From Ideonella dechloratans (GTDB lineage Bacteria; Pseudomonadota; Gammaproteobacteria; Burkholderiales; Burkholderiaceae_C), in contig NZ_CP088081.1 of assembly GCF_021049305.1 (NCBI RefSeq), forward strand, positions 806,001-870,000: a DNA stretch of 64,000 bases. Direction: 5' to 3'. Under the pieces are notes generated by a model, which searched no databases, was not told the origin of the DNA, and worked only from the letters and a program-made list of their open reading frames with translations. Below are positions 24,411 to 32,773 of the stretch, one piece after another (the stretch's first letter is position 1; each line of letters starts with the position of its first letter). The position numbers and the translations under genes were made by a program.

Positions 24411-24589
24411 CATGGGCGCGCTGCAGCGGTGCCTGGACTTCCCGGCGCGGAGACTGTGCCGGAGGCTGCAGCCGCCGGGCTGGGCAGCAGCAAGGGCGCG
24501 CGCTGGCCGCAGGCTGAAAGCATCGGCACCAGTCCAGCAGCCAAGGCCAGGGGCAAGACCATCCGGGCCAGTCGCGCGGACGCTCGCAC
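24410..24589 (-). CDS. lptM: LptM-like small lipoprotein
   Basis: A small lipoprotein of about 59 residues. A hydrophobic signal (MVLPLALAAGLVPM) leads into the lipobox LSAC with Cys27, directly followed by GQRAPLLLP. The motif CGQ-x-x-PL-x-LP is typical of LptM/YifL, a helper for oxidative maturation of the LptDE translocon in the outer membrane. A GTG at 24589 is taken as start because it gives a basic n-region (RASARLAR). The open frame reaches an ATG at 24640, which would overlap the cyaY start, so the start is uncertain. Divergent cyaY beside lptM is common in betaproteobacteria. Confidence 0.75.
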   Translation of the reverse strand: MRASARLARMVLPLALAAGLVPMLSACGQRAPLLLPSPAAAASGTVSAPGSPGTAAARP

Positions 24590-24638
24590 TACACTGCCGT
24601 GACGCTGGATGGCGCTGTGATCATTTGTGGAAAAACTC

Positions 24639-24992
24639 ATGACAGCCTCTTCTCTTTCGGATTCCGAGTATCACCAACAGACCGCGTCACTGCTGGCGGT
24701 CATCGAGGCCCAGATGGACCGGTGGCTTGAGCAGGACGTGGTGGATATCGATACCCACCGCACGGGGGGATTGCTGGAGTTGGCGATGCCCGATGGAAGC
24801 AAGATTGTGATCAACACCCAGCCGCCGCTGCATGAAATCTGGCTGGCGGCGCGGGCGGGCGGCTACCACTTCCGCTACGAAGCTGGTCGCTGGGTGGATA
24901 CGCGCGATGGCCAGGAGTTCTTTGCCTGCCTGTCCCACCACCTGAGCCTGCAGGCGGGGCGCTCCCTGGTGGTGGCGCCCGACGTGTCCTGA
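24639..24992 (+). CDS. cyaY: Iron donor protein CyaY (frataxin)
   Basis: A 117-residue frataxin homologue, which binds iron and modulates cysteine desulfurase in Fe-S cluster assembly. The acidic first helix (DSEYHQQTASLLAVIEAQMD), the beta region LLELAMPDGSKIVINTQPP, and EIWLAARAGGYHFRY with WVDTRDG are conserved. The ATG at 24639 gives the normal length; a start 12 bases upstream is also in frame. It is convergent with mrcA (six bases between stops). Confidence 0.95.
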   Translation: MTASSLSDSEYHQQTASLLAVIEAQMDRWLEQDVVDIDTHRTGGLLELAMPDGSKIVINTQPPLHEIWLAARAGGYHFRYEAGRWVDTRDGQEFFACLSHHLSLQAGRSLVVAPDVS

Positions 24993-24998
24993 GCAGGG

Positions 24999-27359
24999 TC
25001 AGCGGAAGAGGTCCAGGATCCCCTTCTTCTCGTCCGGGGTGGGAGTGGCCGGCAGGTGTTCATCGCCAGTCAAGGCGCTCACACCCTGGCCATTCGCGAA
25101 CTCGTCGTAATACCACTCGCCATTCACGTTGACCACGCCGGCGGGTGGCGTGTATTCGCTCACCGGCGTGTTCTTGATGGCGGTGCTCATGTACTGGATC
25201 CACACCGGCAGGGCGAGGCCGCCGCCGGTCTCGCGTGAACCGAGCTTGCGTGGCGTGTCGTAGCCGATCCAGACGACGGCAGCCAGGCTGGGCTGGAAAC
25301 CGGCGAACCACGCGTCCATCGAGTCATTGGTCGTGCCGGTCTTGCCGAACAGGTCCGGCCGCTTCAGGGTGGCCTGGGCCTTGGCCGCCGTGCCGGAGCG
25401 GGCCACCTCCTGCAGCAGGCTGTCGATCATGAAGGCGTTTCGGGGCTCGATCACCCTCAGGTCCTCGCTGGGGGAGCTCAAACGAGTCTCATGCAGCACG
25501 TGACCACGGGCGTCGGTGACCTTGGCGATCAGCACAGGGTCCACCCGGTAGCCGCCGTTGGCAAACACGCTGTAGGCGATGACCATCTGCATCGGGGTGA
25601 CCGATCCCGCCCCCAGAGCCATCGTGAGGTAGGGATCGTGCTTTTCCTTCTCGAAGCCAAAGCGTGTGATCCAGTCGCGCGCGTAAGGCACGCCGATGGC
25701 CTGCAGCACGCGGATGGACACCATGTTCTTCGACTTGGCCAGGGCCCGGCGAAGGGTCATCGGTCCGTCGAAGGTGCCGTCGTAATTCTTGGGCTCCCAG
25801 GGTTGACTGCCGGTGGTTCCGGCATCGAAGAAGAGAGGGGCGTCATTGACCACCGTGGCCGGTCCGAAGCCCTTTTCCAGCGCGGCCGAGTAGATGAAGG
25901 GCTTGAAGCTGGAGCCCGGCTGGCGCCACGCCTGGGTGACGTGGTTGAACTTGTTCTTGTTGAAGTCGAAGCCGCCCACCAGGGCGTGAATGGCGCCGGT
26001 GTGCGGATCCATCGACACGAATGCGCCCTCGACTTCCGGCTGCTGGGTCAAGGTCCAGGTGCCTTTGGCATCCTGCAGGACACGCACGATGGCGCCGCGC
26101 CGGATCTGGATCTTGGGGTCGGCCTTGTCCGACAGGCCGGACTGCACGGGCTTGAGGCCATCGCCGGTGACGGTGAGCACCTCACCGGACTGGAGGGCGA
26201 CCACCACCTTGCGAGGGGCGGCTTCCAGGACGACGGCGGCCTTCAGTTCGTCGTTGTCGGGGTGGTCGGCCAAGGCCTCGGCGACGCGGGCATCGATCTC
26301 CTTCGGGTCGGCGGGCAGATCCACATAGGACTCCGGGCCGCGGTAGTGCTGGCGCTGCTCGTAGTCCATCAGGCCTTTGCGCAGGGCGCGGTAGGCGACG
26401 TTCTGCTCATCGGATCGCACGGTCAGTTGGACCTGCAGACCACGGGTGTAGGTGTCCGGGCCATATTCGGCAAAGATCATCTGCCGGGCCAACTCGGCCA
26501 CGTACTCGCCATGTACGGGGATGTCGTTGGGCGCCCTGTAGACCAGTTTCTGCGCAAGGGCCTCGTCGCGCTGTTGCGCGGTGATGAAGCCGTTTTCCAG
26601 CATGCGGTCGATGATGTAGCGCTGCCGGATGGTGGCGCGCTTGGGATTCGCGATGGGGTTGTAGGCCGAAGGGGCCTTGGGCAAGCCGGCCAGCATGGCG
26701 GCCTCGGCCACCGTCAGGTTTTGCAGCGGCTTGCCGAAATAGATCTCACTGGCGGCGGCGAAGCCATGCGCGCGCTGCCCCAGATAAATCTGATTCATGT
26801 AGATCTCGAGGATCTGATCCTTGCTGAGTTGGCTCTCGATCTTCAGGGCCAGCAGGACTTCGTACAGCTTTCGCGTCAGCGTCTTTTCAGTGGAAAGGTA
26901 GAAGTTGCGCGCCACCTGCATGGTGATGGTGGATGCGCCTTGACTGCCGGCGGCGCCGAATTGCGCCACGCCGGCCCGCAGAACACCCAGGTAGTCGACC
27001 CCGCTGTGTTGGTAGAAACGAGCATCTTCAATGGCCAGCACCGCGTCGCGCATGACCTTCGGAATCTGTGCGATGGGGGTGAAGTGGCGTCGCTCGTCAC
27101 CGAACTCGCCCATCAGCACGCCATCGGCGGAATACACCCGCAGCGGGAGCTTGGGCTGGTAGTCGGTGATGGCATTCAGTTCGGGCAGGGCAGGGTAGGC
27201 GACGGCGAGCGCAATGCCGCCGCACAGCGCCACCGTGGCCACCAGCGCGAAGGTCAGGCCCAGCAGCCACAACAGACTGCGGCCGAGCATCCAGGCCAGG
27301 CGTGGACCCAGGGACAAAGGGGCGGCTTTTTTGGGGGGAGTTTGTTCAGGCTCAGTCAT
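24999..27359 (-). CDS. mrcA: Penicillin-binding protein 1A
   Basis: Bifunctional class A PBP (786 residues) that polymerises and cross-links peptidoglycan. One membrane anchor (residues 25-55) is followed by a GT51 glycosyltransferase domain with EDARFYQHSGVD and GASTITMQVARNFYL, an OB-like insert, and a transpeptidase domain with the serine motif SSFK, SKN and KTGTT. All three catalytic boxes are intact. The gene diverges from pilMNOPQ, the usual arrangement in beta- and gammaproteobacteria. A TATAAT box is visible upstream. Confidence 0.97.
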   Translation of the reverse strand: MTEPEQTPPKKAAPLSLGPRLAWMLGRSLLWLLGLTFALVATVALCGGIALAVAYPALPELNAITDYQPKLPLRVYSADGVLMGEFGDERRHFTPIAQIPKVMRDAVLAIEDARFYQHSGVDYLGVLRAGVAQFGAAGSQGASTITMQVARNFYLSTEKTLTRKLYEVLLALKIESQLSKDQILEIYMNQIYLGQRAHGFAAASEIYFGKPLQNLTVAEAAMLAGLPKAPSAYNPIANPKRATIRQRYIIDRMLENGFITAQQRDEALAQKLVYRAPNDIPVHGEYVAELARQMIFAEYGPDTYTRGLQVQLTVRSDEQNVAYRALRKGLMDYEQRQHYRGPESYVDLPADPKEIDARVAEALADHPDNDELKAAVVLEAAPRKVVVALQSGEVLTVTGDGLKPVQSGLSDKADPKIQIRRGAIVRVLQDAKGTWTLTQQPEVEGAFVSMDPHTGAIHALVGGFDFNKNKFNHVTQAWRQPGSSFKPFIYSAALEKGFGPATVVNDAPLFFDAGTTGSQPWEPKNYDGTFDGPMTLRRALAKSKNMVSIRVLQAIGVPYARDWITRFGFEKEKHDPYLTMALGAGSVTPMQMVIAYSVFANGGYRVDPVLIAKVTDARGHVLHETRLSSPSEDLRVIEPRNAFMIDSLLQEVARSGTAAKAQATLKRPDLFGKTGTTNDSMDAWFAGFQPSLAAVVWIGYDTPRKLGSRETGGGLALPVWIQYMSTAIKNTPVSEYTPPAGVVNVNGEWYYDEFANGQGVSALTGDEHLPATPTPDEKKGILDLFR

Positions 27360-27382
27360 GGAGGTCCCAACGGGCGTGCGGG

Positions 27383-27388
27383 ATTATA
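27383..27388 (-). promoter_or_regulatory. Sigma-70 -10 box of mrcA
   Basis: A perfect TATAAT on the reverse strand, 24 bases upstream of the mrcA ATG. A good -35 box is not evident at 16-18 bases. The remaining 27389-27610 must also hold the pilM promoter; a GTTGAC/GTCAAC inverted repeat occurs near 27510-27537. Confidence 0.5.
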
Positions 27389-27610
27389 AAAATCGCCACC
27401 CGGGTGCCTGGTTGATCAGCCCTGATTCAAGCCTGCCGGAGTGTGGTGCGGTGCGGGGGTGTAGCGTTTTCTTACCAAACGCGTCAGTGGTGCAACGATC
27501 AACGGAAGGAGTTGACCTGATTTCCTTGTTGCGTCAACGGGCTTGCTGCTAGGATTGAAGTGCCTTCTTAACTTTAACGTGGCCATTCTTGGCTGCTGGA
27601 GCCGTCTTTC

Positions 27611-28690
27611 GTGGGTTTTCTAGAACGCCTTGCAGGCCGGAAACATCCTCAGATGATGGGTCTGGACGTCAGCACTTCCAGCGTGAAGCTGGTGGAGTTG
27701 GGTCAGACCGCATCCGGGGACTTGGTGCTCGAGCGGCTGGCCAGCGAGCCCTTTGAGAAGGGCTGGATCGTGGATGGCCAGATCGAGAAGTTCGATGAAG
27801 TCGCCGATGCGGTGCGTCGGGTGGTGGCGCGCAGCGGAAGCCGCAATCGGCAAGTGGTCATGGCCATGCCGGCCGCGTCGGTCATCACGAAGCGAATCGT
27901 GCTGCCCGCCGGCTTGAGGGAGGAGGAGATGGAGGTGCAGGTGGAGGCCGAGGCCCATCAGTACATCCCGTTCTCCCTGGATGAGGTGAGCCTCGACTTC
28001 TGTGTCATCGGCCCGAACGCGAATTCCGCTGGCGATGTCGATGTCCTGATCGCGGCCTCCCGCAAGGACCGTGTCCAGGATCGGCAGGGCTTGGCCGAGG
28101 CGGCGGGGCTGGTGCCGGTGGTTCTGGACATCGAGTCGCACGCGTCCCGCCTGGCGATCAGTCGGATCATCGGTTCGCTGCCGGACAAGGGCAAGGACGC
28201 ATTGGTGGCCTTGTTCGAGCTTGGTGCCGACACGACCAGCCTGAAGGTGCTGCGCGACGAAGAATTGCTCTACGACCGTGACCAGTCCTTCGGGGGCTCT
28301 CAGTTGACGCAGCTGATTTCGCGGCAATACGGGTTCTCCTACGAGGAGGCCGAGCAGAAGAAGCTCAGTGGTGATCTGCCGGACGATTACGGGCCGACAT
28401 TGCTCACCCCGTTTGTCGACAGCCTCGCACACGAGATCGGTCGCGCCTTGCAGTATTTCTTCACCAGCACGCCTCACCACAAGGTGCACCAGGTGATGCT
28501 GGCGGGTGGCACGGCCGCCATGCCGGGGCTGAGTGATCGGGTGAAGGAGGTCACCGGCTTCAACTGCCGAGTGGTCAACCCCTTCGAAGGGATGAAGTTG
28601 GGACCGGCGGTGCGTGAAGCCAAGCTAAAGCGCGAGGCACCCTCCTATCTGACGGCCTGTGGCCTCGCGATGCGGAGGTTCGTGCAGTGA
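27611..28690 (+). CDS. pilM: Type IV pilus assembly protein PilM
   Basis: A 359-residue actin-like ATPase (FtsA fold) on the cytoplasmic side of the type IV pilus machine. It begins with a GTG start, MGFLERLAGRKHPQMMGLDVSTSSVKLVEL, whose DxSTSSVK forms the phosphate-1 loop. FELGADTTSLKVL is the phosphate-2 loop and VMLAGGTAAMPGL the adenosine motif. PilM binds the N terminus of PilN. Its stop overlaps the pilN start, and the five pil genes form one operon. Confidence 0.96.
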   Translation: MGFLERLAGRKHPQMMGLDVSTSSVKLVELGQTASGDLVLERLASEPFEKGWIVDGQIEKFDEVADAVRRVVARSGSRNRQVVMAMPAASVITKRIVLPAGLREEEMEVQVEAEAHQYIPFSLDEVSLDFCVIGPNANSAGDVDVLIAASRKDRVQDRQGLAEAAGLVPVVLDIESHASRLAISRIIGSLPDKGKDALVALFELGADTTSLKVLRDEELLYDRDQSFGGSQLTQLISRQYGFSYEEAEQKKLSGDLPDDYGPTLLTPFVDSLAHEIGRALQYFFTSTPHHKVHQVMLAGGTAAMPGLSDRVKEVTGFNCRVVNPFEGMKLGPAVREAKLKREAPSYLTACGLAMRRFVQ

Positions 28691-29328
28691 TTCTCATCAA
28701 CTTGCTGCCTCACCGCGAGGCAAAGAGGCAAGCCCGCAAGCGAGCCTTCTTCTCGACCTTGGGTCTGGCTGCACTGATCGGTGCGGGCGTGCTGATGCTG
28801 TGGTACGGCCTGCTCCAGCAGATGATTTCGACGCAGGAAGGGCGCAACGCCTTTCTGAAGGCCGAGATTGCGCAGCTCGACATCAAGATCAAGGACATCG
28901 CCGACCTGAAAGCGGAGATCGAAGCGCTCAAGGCACGGCAAAACGCGGTCGAAAACCTCCAGACGGATCGGAATGTGCCGGTCTATCTGTTGAACGAACT
29001 GGTGAAGCAGACCCCCGAGGGGGTCTATCTGACGACGGTTCGGCAATTGGGGACGGTCGTGACGCTGACGGGTAAGGCTGAGACCAACGAACGGGTGTCC
29101 GAGTTCCTTCGGAACACCTTGTACAACTCGCCCTGGCTTGAGCGGCCTGAACTCGTGGAGATCAAGGCCGCGGCCAATCCTCCAGGGCGCGCGGCGAACC
29201 CTCGCAGGCTCTTCGATTTCTCCATGAAGGTCTACATCAAGCAGCCTGCCGCTGCCGCGGATGCGGCCAGCAAGCCTGCCGCCGGCAAGCCCGCTGGCAA
29301 GCAAGCGCCCAAGTCGGCTGCGTCGTGA
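28687..29328 (+). CDS. pilN: Type IV pilus assembly protein PilN
   Basis: A 213-residue inner-membrane protein. The N-terminal INLLPHRE motif is the PilM-binding peptide; one membrane helix (residues 22-42) and a coiled coil (45-75) lead to a ferredoxin-like periplasmic domain. An Ala/Lys-rich tail follows. It forms a heterodimer with PilO and links PilM to the pilus channel. It starts with GTG inside the pilM stop (GTGA overlap). Confidence 0.95.
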   Translation: MILINLLPHREAKRQARKRAFFSTLGLAALIGAGVLMLWYGLLQQMISTQEGRNAFLKAEIAQLDIKIKDIADLKAEIEALKARQNAVENLQTDRNVPVYLLNELVKQTPEGVYLTTVRQLGTVVTLTGKAETNERVSEFLRNTLYNSPWLERPELVEIKAAANPPGRAANPRRLFDFSMKVYIKQPAAAADAASKPAAGKPAGKQAPKSAAS

Positions 29329-29335
29329 GGTTGTG

Positions 29336-30046
29336 ATGGCGACAAAAGGCAAAAAGATCGACATCGACCTAGCGGCAGTCTTCAAGACGGCGACGGCGCA
29401 GTTCCAGGGTCTGGATCCCAAGGAACCGGGGCAGTGGCCCGTCCTGCCCAAGGTGGTGGTCTGGGTGCTGGCCGCCGTGCTGGTCGTCCTGCTGGGATGG
29501 GTGGCATTGCTCAGTGACGAAGCGGACCGGCTGCAGGCCGAGCGGGACAAGGAGCCCAAGCTGAAGGCCGAATACAGCCAGAAGCTGGCCCAGGCCGTCA
29601 ACCTGGGCGAGCTGCGCAAGCAGAAGGAGCAGGTGCAGGAGTACGTCACCCAGTTGGAAAAGCAGCTGCCGGGCAAGGCGGAAATGGATGCCCTGCTGTC
29701 TGACATCAACCAGGCGGGCATTGGTCGAGGTCTGCAGATCGACCTGTTCAGGCCCGGTCAGGTGGCCGTGAAGGACTACTACGCGGAGCTGCCGATCGCC
29801 ATCAAGGTGTCTGGCCGCTATCACGACATCGGCGCGTTTGCTGGTGACATCGCCAACCTCTCCCGCATCGTGACTTTGCACGACCTCACCATCGCCCCGC
29901 CGGGCAAGGACAAGGACGGCGGCTCGGGCAATCTGGTGATGGAGGCCACGGCCCGCACCTACCGATACCTCGATCCCGCCGAGGTGGCGGAGGTCCGGCG
30001 TGCTGCCGAGGCGAAGAAGACCGGCGCGAAGAAGGGCAAGAAATGA
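29336..30046 (+). CDS. pilO: Type IV pilus assembly protein PilO
   Basis: A 236-residue partner of PilN: short cytoplasmic tail, one membrane helix (residues 40-60), a coiled coil rich in Glu/Lys/Gln (65-115), and a periplasmic domain with INQAGIGRGLQIDLFRPG and LPIAIKVSGRYHDIG. The C-terminal tail is basic (KKTGAKKGKK). The ATG at 29336 is taken as start; the frame is open upstream into pilN but without a ribosome site. It overlaps pilP by four bases. Confidence 0.95.
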   Translation: MATKGKKIDIDLAAVFKTATAQFQGLDPKEPGQWPVLPKVVVWVLAAVLVVLLGWVALLSDEADRLQAERDKEPKLKAEYSQKLAQAVNLGELRKQKEQVQEYVTQLEKQLPGKAEMDALLSDINQAGIGRGLQIDLFRPGQVAVKDYYAELPIAIKVSGRYHDIGAFAGDIANLSRIVTLHDLTIAPPGKDKDGGSGNLVMEATARTYRYLDPAEVAEVRRAAEAKKTGAKKGKK

Positions 30047-30573
30047 ACCCGCGTTCGCTCATTCCGCTGTGCTGCACCATGCTGATGCTGGTCGCCTGCA
30101 GCGGTGAAAACGATGACCTTCGGGCCTGGATGGACCAGCAGGCGCAGGCGGCCAAGCCCAACGTCACGCCGATCGCCCCGCCCCGCAAATTCGAGCCCGA
30201 ACCCTATGCGGGCGCAGGTGGACAGGACCCGTTCAGCTCGGCGAAGTTGGTGGCCGGGACTCGCCTGAACAGTGCAAGCTCGAACGCACTGCTGGGCGCG
30301 GAGATGAATCGCCGCAAGGAACCGCTGGAAGCCTATCCGCTGGACGCCATGACCATGGTGGGTACGGTGGTGAAGCAGGGGGCTCCTCACGCGCTGCTGC
30401 GTGTGGACGGGCTGCTTCATTACGTCAAGGTGGGGGACTACCTTGGCCAAAACTTCGGCAAGATCACTCGAATCACCGAAACCGAGATCGATCTGCGCGA
30501 GATCGCGCAGGATGCTTCCGGTGAATGGATCGAACGCACCAGCACCCTCCAGCTTCAGGAGTCGGGGAAATGA
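30043..30573 (+). CDS. pilP: Type IV pilus lipoprotein PilP
   Basis: A 176-residue inner-membrane lipoprotein. The signal peptide ends in the lipobox LVAC with Cys19. A disordered proline-rich linker (IAPPRKFEPEPY) carries the PilNO-binding segment, followed by DPFSS and a beta-sandwich with TMVGTVVKQGAPHALLRVDG and VKVGDYLGQNFGKI, which contacts the PilQ secretin. It overlaps both neighbours by four bases (ATGA), typical of this operon. Confidence 0.95.
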   Translation: MNPRSLIPLCCTMLMLVACSGENDDLRAWMDQQAQAAKPNVTPIAPPRKFEPEPYAGAGGQDPFSSAKLVAGTRLNSASSNALLGAEMNRRKEPLEAYPLDAMTMVGTVVKQGAPHALLRVDGLLHYVKVGDYLGQNFGKITRITETEIDLREIAQDASGEWIERTSTLQLQESGK

Positions 30574-32735
30574 ACAACAGGTTGGAGTTTCGCAAGATGC
30601 GTGGTTGGATGGCCGCTGCCGTGTTGCTCTGCGCGGGCACGATTGCCCCGGCTTGGGCGCAAAGTCAGAACATGATCCGTTCCGTCACTGCCAGCCAGCA
30701 GGCCAATGGCGAGGTGGTCCGGGTTGAACTCAGCCAGCCCCTGGCGGCGCAGCCTTCGGGCTTCGTCATCCAGGCGCCGCCGCGCGTGGCGGTGGATCTG
30801 CCTCAGGTCGGCAACGGCCTGGGGGTGGGCAACGTGGAAATCAACCAAGGCAATGTGCGATCGGTCAGTGTGGCCAGCACGGGTGAGCGCACCCGCCTCG
30901 TGTTGAACCTCAAGCAGACGGCCACCTATCAGACGCATGTCCAGGGCAACATCCTGACCATCGCCCTGGATGCAGTGACGCCCTCGTCGGCCTCCAGCAG
31001 CTCTCAGCCGGTTCATTTCGCGAACAGCCAGAATGCGGACCAGTTGGCCATCCGCGACATCGACTTCCGACGGGGTGCCGATGGTTCGGGGCGTGTGATC
31101 GTGGGGCTGGCCAGCACACAGGTTGGCGTGGACCTGCGCCAGCAAGGCCAGAACTTGGTGGTCGACTTCCTGAAGTCGACCCTGCCGGAAAATCTGCGCC
31201 GCAAGCTGGACGTGTCCGACTTCGGCTCGCCGGTGCAGAGCATCACGACCACCCAGAGCGGTGACAGGGTGCGGATGGTGGTCCATCCCACCGGTGCCTG
31301 GGAGCACAGTGCCTACCAGACCGACAACCAGTTCGTGCTGGAGGTCCGGCCGGTGCGCATGGATCCGAACAAGGCCGTCCAGGGCCCCGGGTACCAGGGC
31401 GAGAAGCTGTCGCTGAACTTCCAGAACATCGAAGTGCGCGCCTTGCTGCAGGTGATCGCCGATTTCACCAACTTCAACGTCGTGACCAGCGACACCGTGA
31501 CCGGCAACGTCACCCTGCGCCTGAAGGATGTGCCCTGGGACCAGGCCCTGGACATCATCCTGCAGGCCAAGGGGCTGGGGATGCGCAAGTCGGGCAATGT
31601 GCTGTGGATCGCACCGAAGGAAGAGTTGGCGACCAAGGAGCAAGCCGATCTGGAAGCCAAGAAGAAGATTGCGGATCTGGAGCCTGTGCGCACCCAGTCC
31701 TTCCAGCTGAACTACACCAAGGCCGAGGAAGTGGCCAAGGCGCTGATCGGTGACACCTCCTCCTCGGGATCCGGCAGCAGTGGCAAGGCCACCCGCATCC
31801 TGACCGAGCGTGGCTCGGTGCTTTACGAAGCCCGCACCAACCAGCTCTTCGTTTCGGACATCCCGTCCAAGCTCGAAGAGGTGGCCATGATGATCACCAA
31901 GATCGACATCCCGGTGCGGCAGGTGCTGATCGAGGCCCGCGTGGTGGAGGCCGACGATACGTTCGGACGTGCGTTGGGCGTGAAGCTGGGCGCCAGCGAT
32001 CTGCGTGGTGTGACTGGCGGCATTCCTGGCTATTCCGTGGGCGGCAGCAACTACGTGACCGTCGGCGGCAACTACAACCAGATCGGCTACCAGACCGGAC
32101 AGCAGACCACGAACACCGCGTACAGCAACACCCAGTTCGTCAGCCTGCCGGCCAACACCAGTGCGTTCACCACTTCTTCGGCGGCTTCGTTTGCCCTGTC
32201 GCTCTTCAGCGCCTCGGCCAACCGCTTCCTGAACCTGGAACTCTCCGCGCTGGAGTCCGAAGGCCGCGGCAAGGTGGTGTCCAGTCCGCGGGTGATCACC
32301 ACGGACCAGACCAAGGCCGAGGTGGAGCAAGGCGTGGAGATTCCCTACCAGCAGGCCACCTCCAGCGGTGCCACTTCGGTGAGCTTCAAGAAGGCCAGCC
32401 TGCGGCTGGAGGTCACGCCCCAGATCACGCCTGAAGGCAATGTGATCCTGGCGCTGGAAGTCAACAACGACAGCCGCGGCACCGACACCACGGCCGGTCC
32501 GGCCATCAACACCAAGCATGTGAAGACGCAGGTGCTGGTGGAAAACGGCGGCACCGTGGTCATCGGGGGTATCTTCACGCAGCAGGACCGGGACGACGTG
32601 AACAAGGTGCCCCTGCTGGGAGACATCCCGGTGCTGGGTTATCTGTTCAAGGACCGCACGCGCTACACCACCCGCACCGAGCTGCTGGTGTTCATCACGC
32701 CCAAGATCGTGACCGACCGGTCCGCCACCCGTTGA
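30570..32735 (+). CDS. pilQ: Type IV pilus secretin PilQ
   Basis: The outer-membrane ring through which the pilus passes, 721 residues. A signal peptide is cut near AWAQSQ (residue 31). Two AMIN peptidoglycan-binding domains follow (about 35-120 and 155-250), then the secretin N domains (LSLNFQNIEVRALLQVIAD) and the C-terminal secretin domain with VPLLGDIPVLGYLF and TELLVFITPKIV. A Ser/Gly/Thr-rich insert lies around 410 and a Tyr/Thr-rich loop near 500-545. Start at ATG 30570 overlaps the pilP stop. Confidence 0.96.
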   Translation: MNNRLEFRKMRGWMAAAVLLCAGTIAPAWAQSQNMIRSVTASQQANGEVVRVELSQPLAAQPSGFVIQAPPRVAVDLPQVGNGLGVGNVEINQGNVRSVSVASTGERTRLVLNLKQTATYQTHVQGNILTIALDAVTPSSASSSSQPVHFANSQNADQLAIRDIDFRRGADGSGRVIVGLASTQVGVDLRQQGQNLVVDFLKSTLPENLRRKLDVSDFGSPVQSITTTQSGDRVRMVVHPTGAWEHSAYQTDNQFVLEVRPVRMDPNKAVQGPGYQGEKLSLNFQNIEVRALLQVIADFTNFNVVTSDTVTGNVTLRLKDVPWDQALDIILQAKGLGMRKSGNVLWIAPKEELATKEQADLEAKKKIADLEPVRTQSFQLNYTKAEEVAKALIGDTSSSGSGSSGKATRILTERGSVLYEARTNQLFVSDIPSKLEEVAMMITKIDIPVRQVLIEARVVEADDTFGRALGVKLGASDLRGVTGGIPGYSVGGSNYVTVGGNYNQIGYQTGQQTTNTAYSNTQFVSLPANTSAFTTSSAASFALSLFSASANRFLNLELSALESEGRGKVVSSPRVITTDQTKAEVEQGVEIPYQQATSSGATSVSFKKASLRLEVTPQITPEGNVILALEVNNDSRGTDTTAGPAINTKHVKTQVLVENGGTVVIGGIFTQQDRDDVNKVPLLGDIPVLGYLFKDRTRYTTRTELLVFITPKIVTDRSATR

Positions 32736-32773
32736 ACGGTGGGCGTTGGGTTAGGCAATATTGGGAGGGAAGA

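Noticed and set aside
24366..24602. A forward ORF opposite lptM
   Set aside because: It starts in the porin terminator, has no ribosome site, and the reverse strand encodes a recognisable lipoprotein.
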